IMG/VR virus record: IMGVR_UViG_3300036985_001082
Coordinates: 1 to 20,521 of that record
DNA from: a virus
Length of the DNA: 20,521 nt
Reading direction: 5' to 3' (one strand)
Below the pieces are notes generated by a model that saw nothing but the letters and a program-made list of their open reading frames with translations, searched no databases and was not told the DNA's origin. A program made the translations under genes and the position numbers. Of this stretch, positions 8,454 through 14,094 are shown one piece after another; position 1 is the first letter of the stretch; every line of letters starts with the position of its first letter.

Positions 8454-8673
8454 TGCTACTTTTATTTTCGTTATTGTTATAAAAAACCTTATTAACTAAT
8501 AATTCTGGTTTATTAAGCGCTTTCTGTCTTTCCGTACACCCGCAACTTTTATAACCAAGTATTCTTGACACTTTTTCTGCGGCAACATCAGCCTTAATAA
8601 ACTTAGTTACTTTGGCAATATCATCTCCTATTCCTATTGATTTATTACCTTTTATCATAGTTGCTTTTGTCAA
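8443..8673 (-). CDS. Small phage protein with Cys-Gly-Cys motif
   Basis: A 76-residue protein. The first 40 residues are a helical, basic region (GDDIAKVTKFIKADVAAEKV, about 16-35), followed by SCGCTERQKALNK (about 43-55), a CGC-x3-RQ-x-x-LN element that recurs in small phage proteins. The final 15 residues are Asn/Lys-rich. The two close cysteines could bind a metal or a disulfide partner, but no other ligands are evident. No membrane segment. It overlaps the mini-zincin start by 11 bases and is followed on its other side by the 49-aa lysine-rich gene after 5 bases. Function unknown; I recognise the pattern from phages but not a named family. Confidence 0.65.
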   Translation of the reverse strand: MTKATMIKGNKSIGIGDDIAKVTKFIKADVAAEKVSRILGYKSCGCTERQKALNKPELLVNKVFYNNNENKSSNGI

Positions 8674-8678
8674 TTATA

Positions 8679-8828
8679 TTAACATTTTTTCATTTTAGTT
8701 GGAGGAGTTCTTTTAACTTTCCCGTATTCTTTTTTTTGCTCGGCTTTTGATTCCACTTTTTCGTGCTTTTTCATTGCTGCTTTAGAAGCATACTTTTCAC
8801 CGGTCTTTTTTTCTACTATTTTTTTCAT
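8679..8828 (-). CDS. Micro-protein, lysine-rich (49 aa)
   Basis: A 49-residue frame, ATG at 8828-8826 and TAA at 8681-8679, fits snugly between its neighbours (2 bases after the preceding stop, 5 bases before the next start). Almost a third of residues are lysine. The start, MKKIVEKKTGEKY, is closely similar to the start of the following-upstream 36-aa protein (MKKVIEKKT...). The end, PPTKMKKC, repeats the end of the 222-aa H1-like protein. The middle is a charged helix. It is almost certainly a nucleic-acid-binding or head-internal micro-protein or a structural tag; this is inferred. The tight spacing argues that it is translated. Confidence 0.6.
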   Translation of the reverse strand: MKKIVEKKTGEKYASKAAMKKHEKVESKAEQKKEYGKVKRTPPTKMKKC

Positions 8829-8830
8829 AA

Positions 8831-8941
8831 TTATTTATTTTTAGTTTTAATCATTGGTTTTTCTTTCCCCATAATAGAATTAGCAGCACGCATTGTTTTT
8901 TTACCACTTATTGGAGTTTTCTTTTCTATTACTTTTTTCAT
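8831..8941 (-). CDS. Micro-protein, lysine-rich (36 aa)
   Basis: A 36-residue frame, ATG at 8941-8939 and TAA at 8833-8831, placed 3 bases after the stop of the 156-aa gene and 2 bases before the 49-aa gene. The N-terminus MKKVIEKKTPISGKK resembles the 49-aa protein, and the C-terminus IKTKNK repeats that of the 48-aa protein at 9417-9563. Very basic with no hydrophobic core, so it is probably unfolded alone. The tidy spacing and the resemblance to two neighbours support coding. Role unknown; possibly DNA-binding or structural. Confidence 0.5.
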   Translation of the reverse strand: MKKVIEKKTPISGKKTMRAANSIMGKEKPMIKTKNK

Positions 8942-8944
8942 ATA

Positions 8945-9415
8945 TTAGTTATATACTCTGATTTCTATTGGATACTTAGTTAAATAATCGTCCACCAAGG
9001 TACCCGATGAGTCGGTGACAAATAGATCAACCCTATCTTTACCCACAAAAACTATACTTGTCCCAGGCCCTAGAAGGGAGACACCAACGCCTCCACTACC
9101 ACCGTCTAAACCACTTATAAAAAACGCAGTTTTATTGGCTGTAAATGCATCAATTAATTCAGCCGAATAGTTTCCCGGACCCCGACGACTCCATTCTATC
9201 TCTCCAATAGTATTCTCTAAAACTATTACCTCAGGATCACCTTCGCCAGCCTGTGATATTAAAGCCGTATACACTTTATAGGAGCGTACGCTATCCGTAA
9301 TATCCTGCATTGAAACCGGTTGAGTTTCACGGTTTATTCTTGCTGATCTTCTTTCTCTTAAATTTACGGTAGGATTAATTCCTATAAAACGTGTATCATT
9401 AGGTACTATTGCCAT
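8945..9415 (-). CDS. Probable virion or tail-associated protein, 156 aa
   Basis: A 156-residue protein. After about 40 basic residues (repeated Arg/Glu, for example LRERRSARINRE) there is a beta-rich domain: SYKVYTALISQAG (about 45-57), an EVIVLENTIGEIEWSRRG segment, then GNYSAEL, AFFISG, a Gly-rich loop and TSIVFVGKDRVDLFVTD, ending in LTKYPIEIRVYN. I recognise this beta-sandwich-like pattern (V-L-E-N-T-x-G-x-I-x-W...IEIRVY) from small proteins in the structural regions of Bacteroidota phages, where it is usually unnamed. No membrane segment or catalytic motif. The start is within a base of the stop of the 48-aa gene. Most likely a virion decoration or tail accessory protein. Confidence 0.65.
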   Translation of the reverse strand: MAIVPNDTRFIGINPTVNLRERRSARINRETQPVSMQDITDSVRSYKVYTALISQAGEGDPEVIVLENTIGEIEWSRRGPGNYSAELIDAFTANKTAFFISGLDGGSGGVGVSLLGPGTSIVFVGKDRVDLFVTDSSGTLVDDYLTKYPIEIRVYN

Positions 9416-9416
9416 A

Positions 9417-9563
9417 TTATTTGTTTTTAGTTTTAGCTTTTATTTTTTTTGCTTCTGAAAGCATTGCTTTGGTTGGTTTTTTACCACTACCTTTATTTTC
9501 TCTAATGTTATCCCAAAGTCCACGTCTTGACGTAGATCCATCTTTTCTTTTTAACAGTTCCAT
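9417..9563 (-). CDS. Micro-protein, lysine/arginine-rich (48 aa)
   Basis: A 48-residue frame, ATG at 9563-9561 and TAA at 9419-9417. It begins inside the last 13 bases of the DUF6321-like gene and ends one base before the 156-aa gene. The protein starts MELLKRKDGSTSRRGLWDNI and carries a KPTKAMLSEAKKIKAKTKNK C-terminus. A basic tail on a short helical head (GLWDNIRENKGSGKKPT) is common in small proteins beside DUF6321-like genes in marine phages. Function unknown; DNA-binding or assembly is plausible. Confidence 0.6.
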   Translation of the reverse strand: MELLKRKDGSTSRRGLWDNIRENKGSGKKPTKAMLSEAKKIKAKTKNK

Positions 9564-9823
9564 TTGTCTAACGCTAATTTCTTTCTTGTTGGTTCACCAT
9601 TTGGTTTCTTCATAGGACCCGGCATACCAGACATCCTAGCACAAAAAGATTTACGTCTTTTAGCGTCCTTACTACCTGCTTTTAATTTAGAAGGTTTTGT
9701 AGTAACCGCTGTTTGCAATTTACTACCCGGATTAGTTGCTCTATAACTTGCAACACCTTTTGCGTTTAATCCACCTTTAGGGTCTTTACCCTCTTTACGA
9801 GTCCACGCTGCCGTCTTTGCCAT
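9551..9823 (-). CDS. DUF6321-like small phage protein
   Basis: A 90-residue basic protein that matches the pattern of the DUF6321 family: AWTRKEGKDPKGGLNAKGVA (about 6-25), then S-Y-R-x-x-N-P-G-S-x-L, a cysteine-containing RRKSFCARMSGMPGPMKKP (about 57-75) and the ending GEPTRKKLALDKW. Members are found in marine phages and cyanophages; a function is not established as far as I know. Strong conservation, basic charge and placement in a virion operon suggest a nucleic-acid-associated or head role. The first 29 bases overlap the 59-aa membrane-protein gene, and its end overlaps the 48-aa gene by 13 bases. Confidence 0.75.
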   Translation of the reverse strand: MAKTAAWTRKEGKDPKGGLNAKGVASYRATNPGSKLQTAVTTKPSKLKAGSKDAKRRKSFCARMSGMPGPMKKPNGEPTRKKLALDKWNC

Positions 9824-9974
9824 CTTTATTCTCTTTTAAATGAATCCACTTGTGTAATGTATAACCTATAGATACCACAAGTAGAGTTATCTTTAAATAT
9901 GTCTCTATATTAGTCATACTTAGTATTAATGATGTGGTATTCAGTATATATATTCTTGCGTCTATAACGTTCAT
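9795..9974 (-). CDS. Small membrane protein, one TM segment (holin-like size)
   Basis: A 59-residue protein starting at ATG 9974-9972, just after the stop of the 71-aa gene (TAA-G-ATG). A longer start at 10031 is possible but would overlap that gene by 56 bases and add 19 odd residues, so I prefer the downstream start. It has a short amphipathic start (MNVIDARIYILNTTSLILS), then one strong membrane segment (YLKITLLVVSIGYTLHKWI, about 25-43), then a short charged tail. It resembles one-TM phage membrane proteins, including small holins, but it is not beside the endolysin. A second holin, an antiholin or a head-anchoring protein are all possible. It overlaps the DUF6321-like gene by 29 bases. 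Confidence 0.65.
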   Translation of the reverse strand: MNVIDARIYILNTTSLILSMTNIETYLKITLLVVSIGYTLHKWIHLKENKDGKDGSVDS

Positions 9975-9975
9975 C

Positions 9976-10191
9976 TTATCGCATTTTAGCACGTTGCGTA
10001 ATAGGCATATTAAGAGGGGCATCACACCCACAATCTTTTTTTAGTTTTATGCCATTCTTGCCACTGCTAGACCCTGGTTTCATTGGGTATCCTGCTGTAT
10101 CTAATGGACCGTCCCATAAGTGATTTAAACCTGATGTTTTAGGTTTTTCTAATTTCATCAAATGGGGATCTTTAGTATCTGGTGTATACAT
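9976..10191 (-). CDS. Small phage protein with Cys-Gly-Cys element, 71 aa
   Basis: A 71-residue, Pro/Gly/Lys-rich protein with little predicted fold. It contains GLNHLWDGPLDTAGYPMKPG (about 21-40), a basic KNGIKLKKDCGCDAP stretch (about 45-59) and a short ending NMPITQRAKMR. The CGC pair recalls the one in the 76-aa protein at 8443-8673, though the flanks differ. No signal or membrane segment. It lies 11 bases after the 85-aa gene and one base before the 59-aa membrane-protein gene. Function unknown; probably a minor virion or assembly protein, judged by neighbours only. Confidence 0.6.
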   Translation of the reverse strand: MYTPDTKDPHLMKLEKPKTSGLNHLWDGPLDTAGYPMKPGSSSGKNGIKLKKDCGCDAPLNMPITQRAKMR

Positions 10192-10202
10192 GATATAGTT
10201 AT

Positions 10203-10460
10203 TTATAAGGTTGATAAATTATAGTTTGGGGTCACTGGTGTTTTAACTGCTACTGGCGGTTGTGGAGGAGCAGACATTTGTCTATCAAATGAACCCTGCA
10301 TTGGCGTACCATACATATTAACCATTGATTGTTGTGCTCCTGGTGTAAACGGAACCTGGGCTCCACTTGGTTTAACTCCTGGATTAAATAATCTAGGGTC
10401 CACAGAAGCAGATACTGGTTGTACTGGTGTTTGTGTGTTTGTAACTCCTACGTCATTCAT
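10203..10460 (-). CDS. Pro/Gln-rich disordered small protein
   Basis: An 85-residue low-complexity protein rich in Pro, Gln, Val, Ser and Met (for example QTPVQPVSASVDPRLFNPG at about 10-28 and MSAPPQPPVAVKTPVTPNYN near the end). It contains no helix of length or membrane segment and is predicted disordered. It starts 8 bases inside the end of the 149-aa gene. Such proteins in phage late operons can be head or tail linkers. I see no motif that fixes a role. Confidence 0.6.
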   Translation of the reverse strand: MNDVGVTNTQTPVQPVSASVDPRLFNPGVKPSGAQVPFTPGAQQSMVNMYGTPMQGSFDRQMSAPPQPPVAVKTPVTPNYNLSTL

Positions 10461-10902
10461 AATTGGTATTTTTATTTGCGTTATTTATAGAGGTAATCAA
10501 TACTGTATCAGTATACGTTTTACCCCTCATTATTTTATTGCTTCTTGGGCTTGTTGGTATTTCTTCTTCGCCAATCATTATTCTGTATATGCGGTTTATT
10601 AGCATTTTACATTTAAAAGAAACTTTATATATGTTGTATTTTTGGGTTGTATGATTTCTATTTCTCCACACAACTATCCATCCATCTTTTAATAAATTGT
10701 TCCAACGTTTGTTATCCCAACTATAAGCATATGTACCTATCTTGTAATCTTGCTTTGTAAAAAAATCCATGCAATCAAAATAGATTAACAACTCTAAATC
10801 AGCGTCGGTTAAATCATTGTTCCTACATGCCCACCTGCGGATTATTCTATAATGTTTTAATATATTGTTATTTCTGAGATCGCTAAATTCTAAACGCTTC
10901 AT
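10453..10902 (-). CDS. Winged-helix-like protein, putative regulator
   Basis: A 149-residue protein with helix segments around NNILKHYRIIRRWACRNN (about 12-29) and LTDADLELLIYFDCMDFFTK (about 31-50), then WDNKRWNNLLKDGWIVVWRNRN (about 62-83), a helix-turn-wing layout with Arg/Asn in the wing, and SFKCKMLINRIYRIMIGEE (about 94-112). This resembles MarR-type winged helices (recognition helix then an R-N-R-N wing). I recognise similar proteins in marine Bacteroidota phages. It starts by ATGA overlap with groES and so would be coupled to it. It could regulate late genes or bind packaged DNA. The HTH assignment is by pattern, so confidence in function is moderate to low. Confidence 0.5.
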   Translation of the reverse strand: MKRLEFSDLRNNNILKHYRIIRRWACRNNDLTDADLELLIYFDCMDFFTKQDYKIGTYAYSWDNKRWNNLLKDGWIVVWRNRNHTTQKYNIYKVSFKCKMLINRIYRIMIGEEEIPTSPRSNKIMRGKTYTDTVLITSINNANKNTNYE

Positions 10903-11159
10903 AATTTAACAACAATATCATCTATCTTTATCAACCTGTAGTTATTATCTACACCTTCTAACATATGCCCGGCAACCATATCATATAATATCTGCGTACC
11001 TGGCTCTAGGCCTAATATAGGCATCCCTATTGAGATAATTTCTGCTTCTCTATATCTTATATCTTCTCTGGTTTTATTGTCCATTAGAAGTCCTTTTTCG
11101 CTTTTGCTTAAAATATCTTTTTTAGGCAAAACTATTACGTATTTACCTATTGCTTCCAT
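10899..11159 (-). CDS. groES: Phage co-chaperonin (GroES-like)
   Basis: An 86-residue protein (ATG at 11159; a TTG three bases earlier would add one residue). It has the GroES fold order: a starting strand AIGKYVIVLPKK, a mobile-loop region ILSKSEKGLLMDNKTRED (about 17-34), then AEIISIGMPI and PGTQILYDMVAGHMLE, ending DNNYRLIKIDDIVVKL. In host GroES the mobile loop carries an IVL triad; here LLM sits at that place. It is ten or so residues shorter than the usual ~97. It overlaps groEL by 17 bases and the winged-helix gene by 4 bases (ATGA). It would cap the phage GroEL ring, or host GroEL, as T4 gp31 does. Identity is well supported by its position after groEL. Confidence 0.8.
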   Translation of the reverse strand: MEAIGKYVIVLPKKDILSKSEKGLLMDNKTREDIRYREAEIISIGMPILGLEPGTQILYDMVAGHMLEGVDNNYRLIKIDDIVVKL

Positions 11160-12705
11160 CAACTCTTAAATTATTGATTACACAATCGGTTGACAATATA
11201 GTTATAGCCACTGACACCGCATTTCTTAATGCGCTTTTTGTAACTAATAGTGGATCTATAATGCCAGCATCCACCATATTAACTAATTCTCCTGTAACTA
11301 CGTTTATACCAAATCCTTCGTCGTATATATTATCGTTATGATCTATACCTGCGTTAGATAGTATTGTATTGTGAGGTGCACGTATTGCTTTTAATAAAAC
11401 ATTTTCAGCTAATCCTAAACCTTTAGCAGCGTAATGATCAGCTGCGTTCTTTAAGGCTATTCCACCTCCAGCAACTATACCATCTTTAATGGCTGCTTTG
11501 GTAGCACATATAGCATCCTCAACTCTGTCAGCTTTTTCTCTAAGCTCTATATCTGAATTAGCACCTACTTTTACTACAGCAATTTTAGCGGATAACCTAG
11601 CCAACCTTTTTTCTAGTCGTATTACTTCATTAGGTTTTTTGGCTCTTGATATATCCTGTTTTATATTTAGGATAATATTATCCACCTCTTCTGTTTGTTT
11701 TTCAATCTTTAATATTGTTTCTTGATCGTATGTTATGCTTTTTATACAATTGCCCAAATGTTCAGGTTGTATTAAATCCATATCATCGCCAAGATCCTCG
11801 TTTATAACTGTAGCCCCTGTTAACAAAGCTAAGTCGTATATTGTATCTTTTTTATTAACACCGTATGTTGGCGCATTTATAACGTTAACCTTTAGATTAC
11901 CTTTAACCTTATTCATGGCTATTGCAGCTATAACCGGCTGATCTAAATCTGCAATAATTAATAACGATCTTTTCTGTTCTATCGCATACTCTAATACAGA
12001 TCTTATCTGTCTTATATTAGTTATTGGCGATTCAATTATTAGAACTAATGGATTATCTAATTCAGCAGCTTTAATCTCTGGGCTAGTAATAAAATGTGCA
12101 TTAACTAATCCTTTGTCATACTGAACACCTTCTACTATTTCTACCTCAGTGTCTGATAACACAGAGTGTTCTAACATTACAACTCCCGTATTGCCAACAG
12201 CTCTAAAAGCATCACCTATTATCTTACCTAAGTATGGATCATTGTTAGCAGATATTGTTGCAATCTGATCTAGCATATCGCCCTCTGCTAATATAGCTTT
12301 GTTTCCAATGTAATCTATCACTAACTCTAACGCGTTCTCAATACCGGCTTTTAGTTCCCTAAGATTTACGGTATCATTAACTTTATGAGCTTCATCTAAA
12401 ATAGCATGTGCCAATATTGTAGCGGTGGTTGTTCCGTCACCGGCTTCTTTAACAGTCTTACGTGCAGCCTCTTTTAAAAGCCTAGCCCCCATATTTTCTA
12501 TGGGATCTAATAGTATAATACTATCTGCCACTGTCACACCATCTTTTGTAATAACTGGATTACCAGAACCATCTTCAAGCATTACGCATTTACCACTGGC
12601 TCCTAATGTAGAACTAACGGCTTTAGTCAGTTTTGTTATTCCTTCGAATACTTTATTCCTAGCTTCATTTCCAAAGCTAAGATTCTTTACAATTGCATCT
12701 GTCAT
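11143..12705 (-). CDS. groEL: Phage chaperonin GroEL
   Basis: A 520-residue group I chaperonin, compared with about 545-550 for host GroEL. ATP-site elements are present: LGASG in place of the usual LGPKG (about 34-38), ITKDG (about 52-56), GDGTTTAT (about 89-96), RVEDA with the catalytic-type Asp (about 393-397), AGGG (about 411-414) and DAGIIDP (about 478-484). The apical domain is divergent: the GFGDRR block is replaced by TYGVNKK, and the helix around NIRQIRSVLEYA carries Arg where E. coli GroEL has Leu234. Of the usual substrate/GroES contacts, Tyr199 and Tyr203 appear as Leu and His. The Gly-Met tail is missing; it ends RVDGSNR. It probably folds phage proteins with the adjacent co-chaperonin. 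A 61-base AT-rich gap precedes it. Confidence 0.95.
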   Translation of the reverse strand: MTDAIVKNLSFGNEARNKVFEGITKLTKAVSSTLGASGKCVMLEDGSGNPVITKDGVTVADSIILLDPIENMGARLLKEAARKTVKEAGDGTTTATILAHAILDEAHKVNDTVNLRELKAGIENALELVIDYIGNKAILAEGDMLDQIATISANNDPYLGKIIGDAFRAVGNTGVVMLEHSVLSDTEVEIVEGVQYDKGLVNAHFITSPEIKAAELDNPLVLIIESPITNIRQIRSVLEYAIEQKRSLLIIADLDQPVIAAIAMNKVKGNLKVNVINAPTYGVNKKDTIYDLALLTGATVINEDLGDDMDLIQPEHLGNCIKSITYDQETILKIEKQTEEVDNIILNIKQDISRAKKPNEVIRLEKRLARLSAKIAVVKVGANSDIELREKADRVEDAICATKAAIKDGIVAGGGIALKNAADHYAAKGLGLAENVLLKAIRAPHNTILSNAGIDHNDNIYDEGFGINVVTGELVNMVDAGIIDPLLVTKSALRNAVSVAITILSTDCVINNLRVDGSNR

Positions 12706-12741
12706 GTTGTATTTAATTTGATTTAATTTTATAACAGTATT

Positions 12742-12751
12742 ATTACGTAAT
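12742..12751 (-). promoter_or_regulatory. Palindrome in AT-rich gap before groEL; possible promoter region
   Basis: The 61-base gap between the lipoprotein gene and groEL holds a perfect ATTACGTAAT palindrome, followed on the minus strand by GTTATAAAAT, a -10-like run about 30 bases before the groEL ATG. No good -35 or Bacteroidota-type -33/-7 pair is visible. This is the widest gap in the middle of the late block, so a separate control point for the chaperonins is possible. Confidence 0.25.
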
Positions 12752-12766
12752 TTTTAGGGTTTTTAG

Positions 12767-13213
12767 TTAAAATAGTTTATATTCTAAAAACACATTATAC
12801 GCATATGAATCTTTTAGTATCATAGAATATTGAAATCCTAAGTTAAACTTATATAAGGACACTAATCCTCTAACATATAAGTTTAAATAATTAAGTCTAA
12901 ACTCTTTATTGTGTAATCCAGCAAACGCGTGGAATTTTATTTTATTTGGGTTATCTAACAACTTGCTCTGAAGGACAATATAATCCCCTTGACTAGTTAT
13001 AATAGAATCTTTAGCCACTATTATATCTTTAAAGTTTTCTATCTTCTTATCCTTTAACAACGATATTTGTTTGCAAGCGTCTCCTTCTGTAAGATCCTTA
13101 ACAACTTCTCTTGCTAAATTTTCCGACAGGATTACCTTATTTATTGTATCTGTCTGTGAAATACTTTTGCAGGCTACTAGCACGCATAGTATCAATAATT
13201 TTAATTGTGTCAT
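12767..13213 (-). CDS. Outer-membrane lipoprotein, probable lysis (o-spanin-like) protein
   Basis: A 148-residue protein with a lipoprotein signal: MTQLKLLILCVLVAC, lipobox L-V-A-C with the lipidated Cys at 15. The middle (about 20-85) is a charged helical region with repeated Lys/Asp/Ile. The C-terminal 55 residues (about 95-148) alternate polar and aromatic residues (FAGLHNKEFRLNYLNLYVRG, then FNLGFQYSMILK) and finish FLEYKLF, the aromatic-ended pattern of an outer-membrane beta strand. The start lies inside the preceding 102-aa membrane-protein gene in another frame, overlapping 77 bases. That layout (membrane-anchored coiled coil followed by overlapping lipoprotein, after endolysin) is the classic spanin arrangement. 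It is longer than typical o-spanins, and the strand-rich tail is unusual. Confidence 0.55.
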   Translation of the reverse strand: MTQLKLLILCVLVACKSISQTDTINKVILSENLAREVVKDLTEGDACKQISLLKDKKIENFKDIIVAKDSIITSQGDYIVLQSKLLDNPNKIKFHAFAGLHNKEFRLNYLNLYVRGLVSLYKFNLGFQYSMILKDSYAYNVFLEYKLF

Positions 13214-13445
13214 GAGTAACTATTTTTATGTATTTTATTTTATTATCTATAACTGTATTCGTTTTATACAACGTATCAACCCTTAGTTTTTCTTTTATAA
13301 TAACCTTCTCAAGAACTTTGGCCTCTTCAACTAGCTTATCGTCAGCCATTTGCATAAATATTATATATATAATCCATAATATTGATACAATCACACCTAA
13401 CCATTGGTCTTTTGCAAACTTTAATATTTTAAATAAATCTATCAT
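13137..13445 (-). CDS. Inner-membrane coiled-coil protein, probable i-spanin
   Basis: A 102-residue protein. One membrane segment lies at about 15-33 (WLGVIVSILWIIYIIFMQM), after a short basic start. A charged coiled coil follows (about 34-75, with KLVEEAKVLEKVIIKEKLRV), then a basic end. This is the layout of i-spanins, which sit in the inner membrane and span the periplasm to reach the lipoprotein partner. It begins one base after the endolysin stop and its last 77 bases overlap the lipoprotein gene. Its order (holin-like, endolysin, i-spanin-like, o-spanin-like) supports a lysis role. Without a search this is by topology, so another periplasmic membrane protein is possible. Confidence 0.55.
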   Translation of the reverse strand: MIDLFKILKFAKDQWLGVIVSILWIIYIIFMQMADDKLVEEAKVLEKVIIKEKLRVDTLYKTNTVIDNKIKYIKIVTHDTIKIIDTMRASSLQKYFTDRYNK

Positions 13446-13446
13446 A

Positions 13447-13914
13447 TTATCCTTTTATTTGGAAATGCATCCAATCATAATTTTTTTCCCTGCCTAAAGA
13501 CTCAAACCCGTGCTTGTAGAATATATCTATCATAGCTTTATATTCTGGTCTTGCAAACCTTGCTGTTGCCGATGTTTCCTTTAGTTGATTTCTTTCTGGG
13601 TCTAGGTCTATTGCCACTGCCCAACTATGCCGTGAATAATCAGATCCGCCTCTCATTTTACGGAAGTTAAAACAGCCACCGTATAGATCAATACCAAGCT
13701 TTACTATTTGCTCGTAACCATAATGTGTTAATAGATCTTTAAATACTTTTTCAAAGTTATCTTTTATTAATTTATGACATCTCATTTTAGTAACCTTCTT
13801 GTCTTTGTCCCAGGCCAAACGCATAGGATATGGCAATTGTAGCGTTACTAAATAAGCTCTACCATCTTCAGTAGGTTTACCGTATTTTGCATTTAATTCT
13901 TTTGTTGTTATCAT
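13447..13914 (-). CDS. Endolysin, M15-family D,D/L,D peptidase
   Basis: A 155-residue VanY/M15-type peptidase that would cut peptidoglycan cross-links. The zinc-site motif [13 protein letters not shown] (about 94-106) supplies H96 and D103, and DWMHFQ (about 147-152) supplies H150 plus the general-base Asp147. The family consensus is S-x-H-x-x-G-x-A-x-D; here the Gly is Ala (A99). No signal peptide or membrane segment is visible, so release would depend on the holin-like protein just upstream. It begins by ATGA overlap with that gene. A terminal-module wall-binding domain is absent, as usual for Gram-negative phage enzymes. Alternative: a virion-borne peptidase, but the lysis-cassette context favours endolysin. 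Confidence 0.85.
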   Translation of the reverse strand: MITTKELNAKYGKPTEDGRAYLVTLQLPYPMRLAWDKDKKVTKMRCHKLIKDNFEKVFKDLLTHYGYEQIVKLGIDLYGGCFNFRKMRGGSDYSRHSWAVAIDLDPERNQLKETSATARFARPEYKAMIDIFYKHGFESLGREKNYDWMHFQIKG

Positions 13915-14093
13915 GGTCGTAATTTATTAACTATATCTGTAAACCCTTGAATGCCTATATAAGCAGTCGCAACTATTACCCAGTCTCCGGATGTTATATT
14001 AGTTAAAAACAAACCTGCACAAGCTACTAAAAACACTAATAGTTTTCTGCTGATCCATTTGTTTAATAACCGATCTAATGTTTCTTTACTCAT
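13911..14093 (-). CDS. Holin-like small membrane protein
   Basis: A 60-residue protein with two hydrophobic segments: [16 protein letters not shown] (about 18-33) and [19 protein letters not shown] (about 37-55), with a basic start ([15 protein letters not shown]) and short basic end. This short hairpin fits small class II-type holins. It sits one base after the preceding stop and shares ATGA with the endolysin. Holins form lesions that let endolysin reach the cell wall. The call rests on size, hairpin and neighbours; it has no diagnostic motif. A membrane-bound cofactor of the endolysin is the alternative. Confidence 0.55.
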   Translation of the reverse strand: MSKETLDRLLNKWISRKLLVFLVACAGLFLTNITSGDWVIVATAYIGIQGFTDIVNKLRP

Positions 14094-14094
14094 C

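Noticed and set aside
9975-10031. Longer start for the 59-aa membrane protein
   Set aside because: It would overlap the 71-aa gene by 56 bases; an ATG lies one base after that gene's stop and gives the usual compact layout.
11160-11162. TTG start for groES
   Set aside because: An ATG follows immediately and adds nothing lost but one residue, so ATG is preferred.
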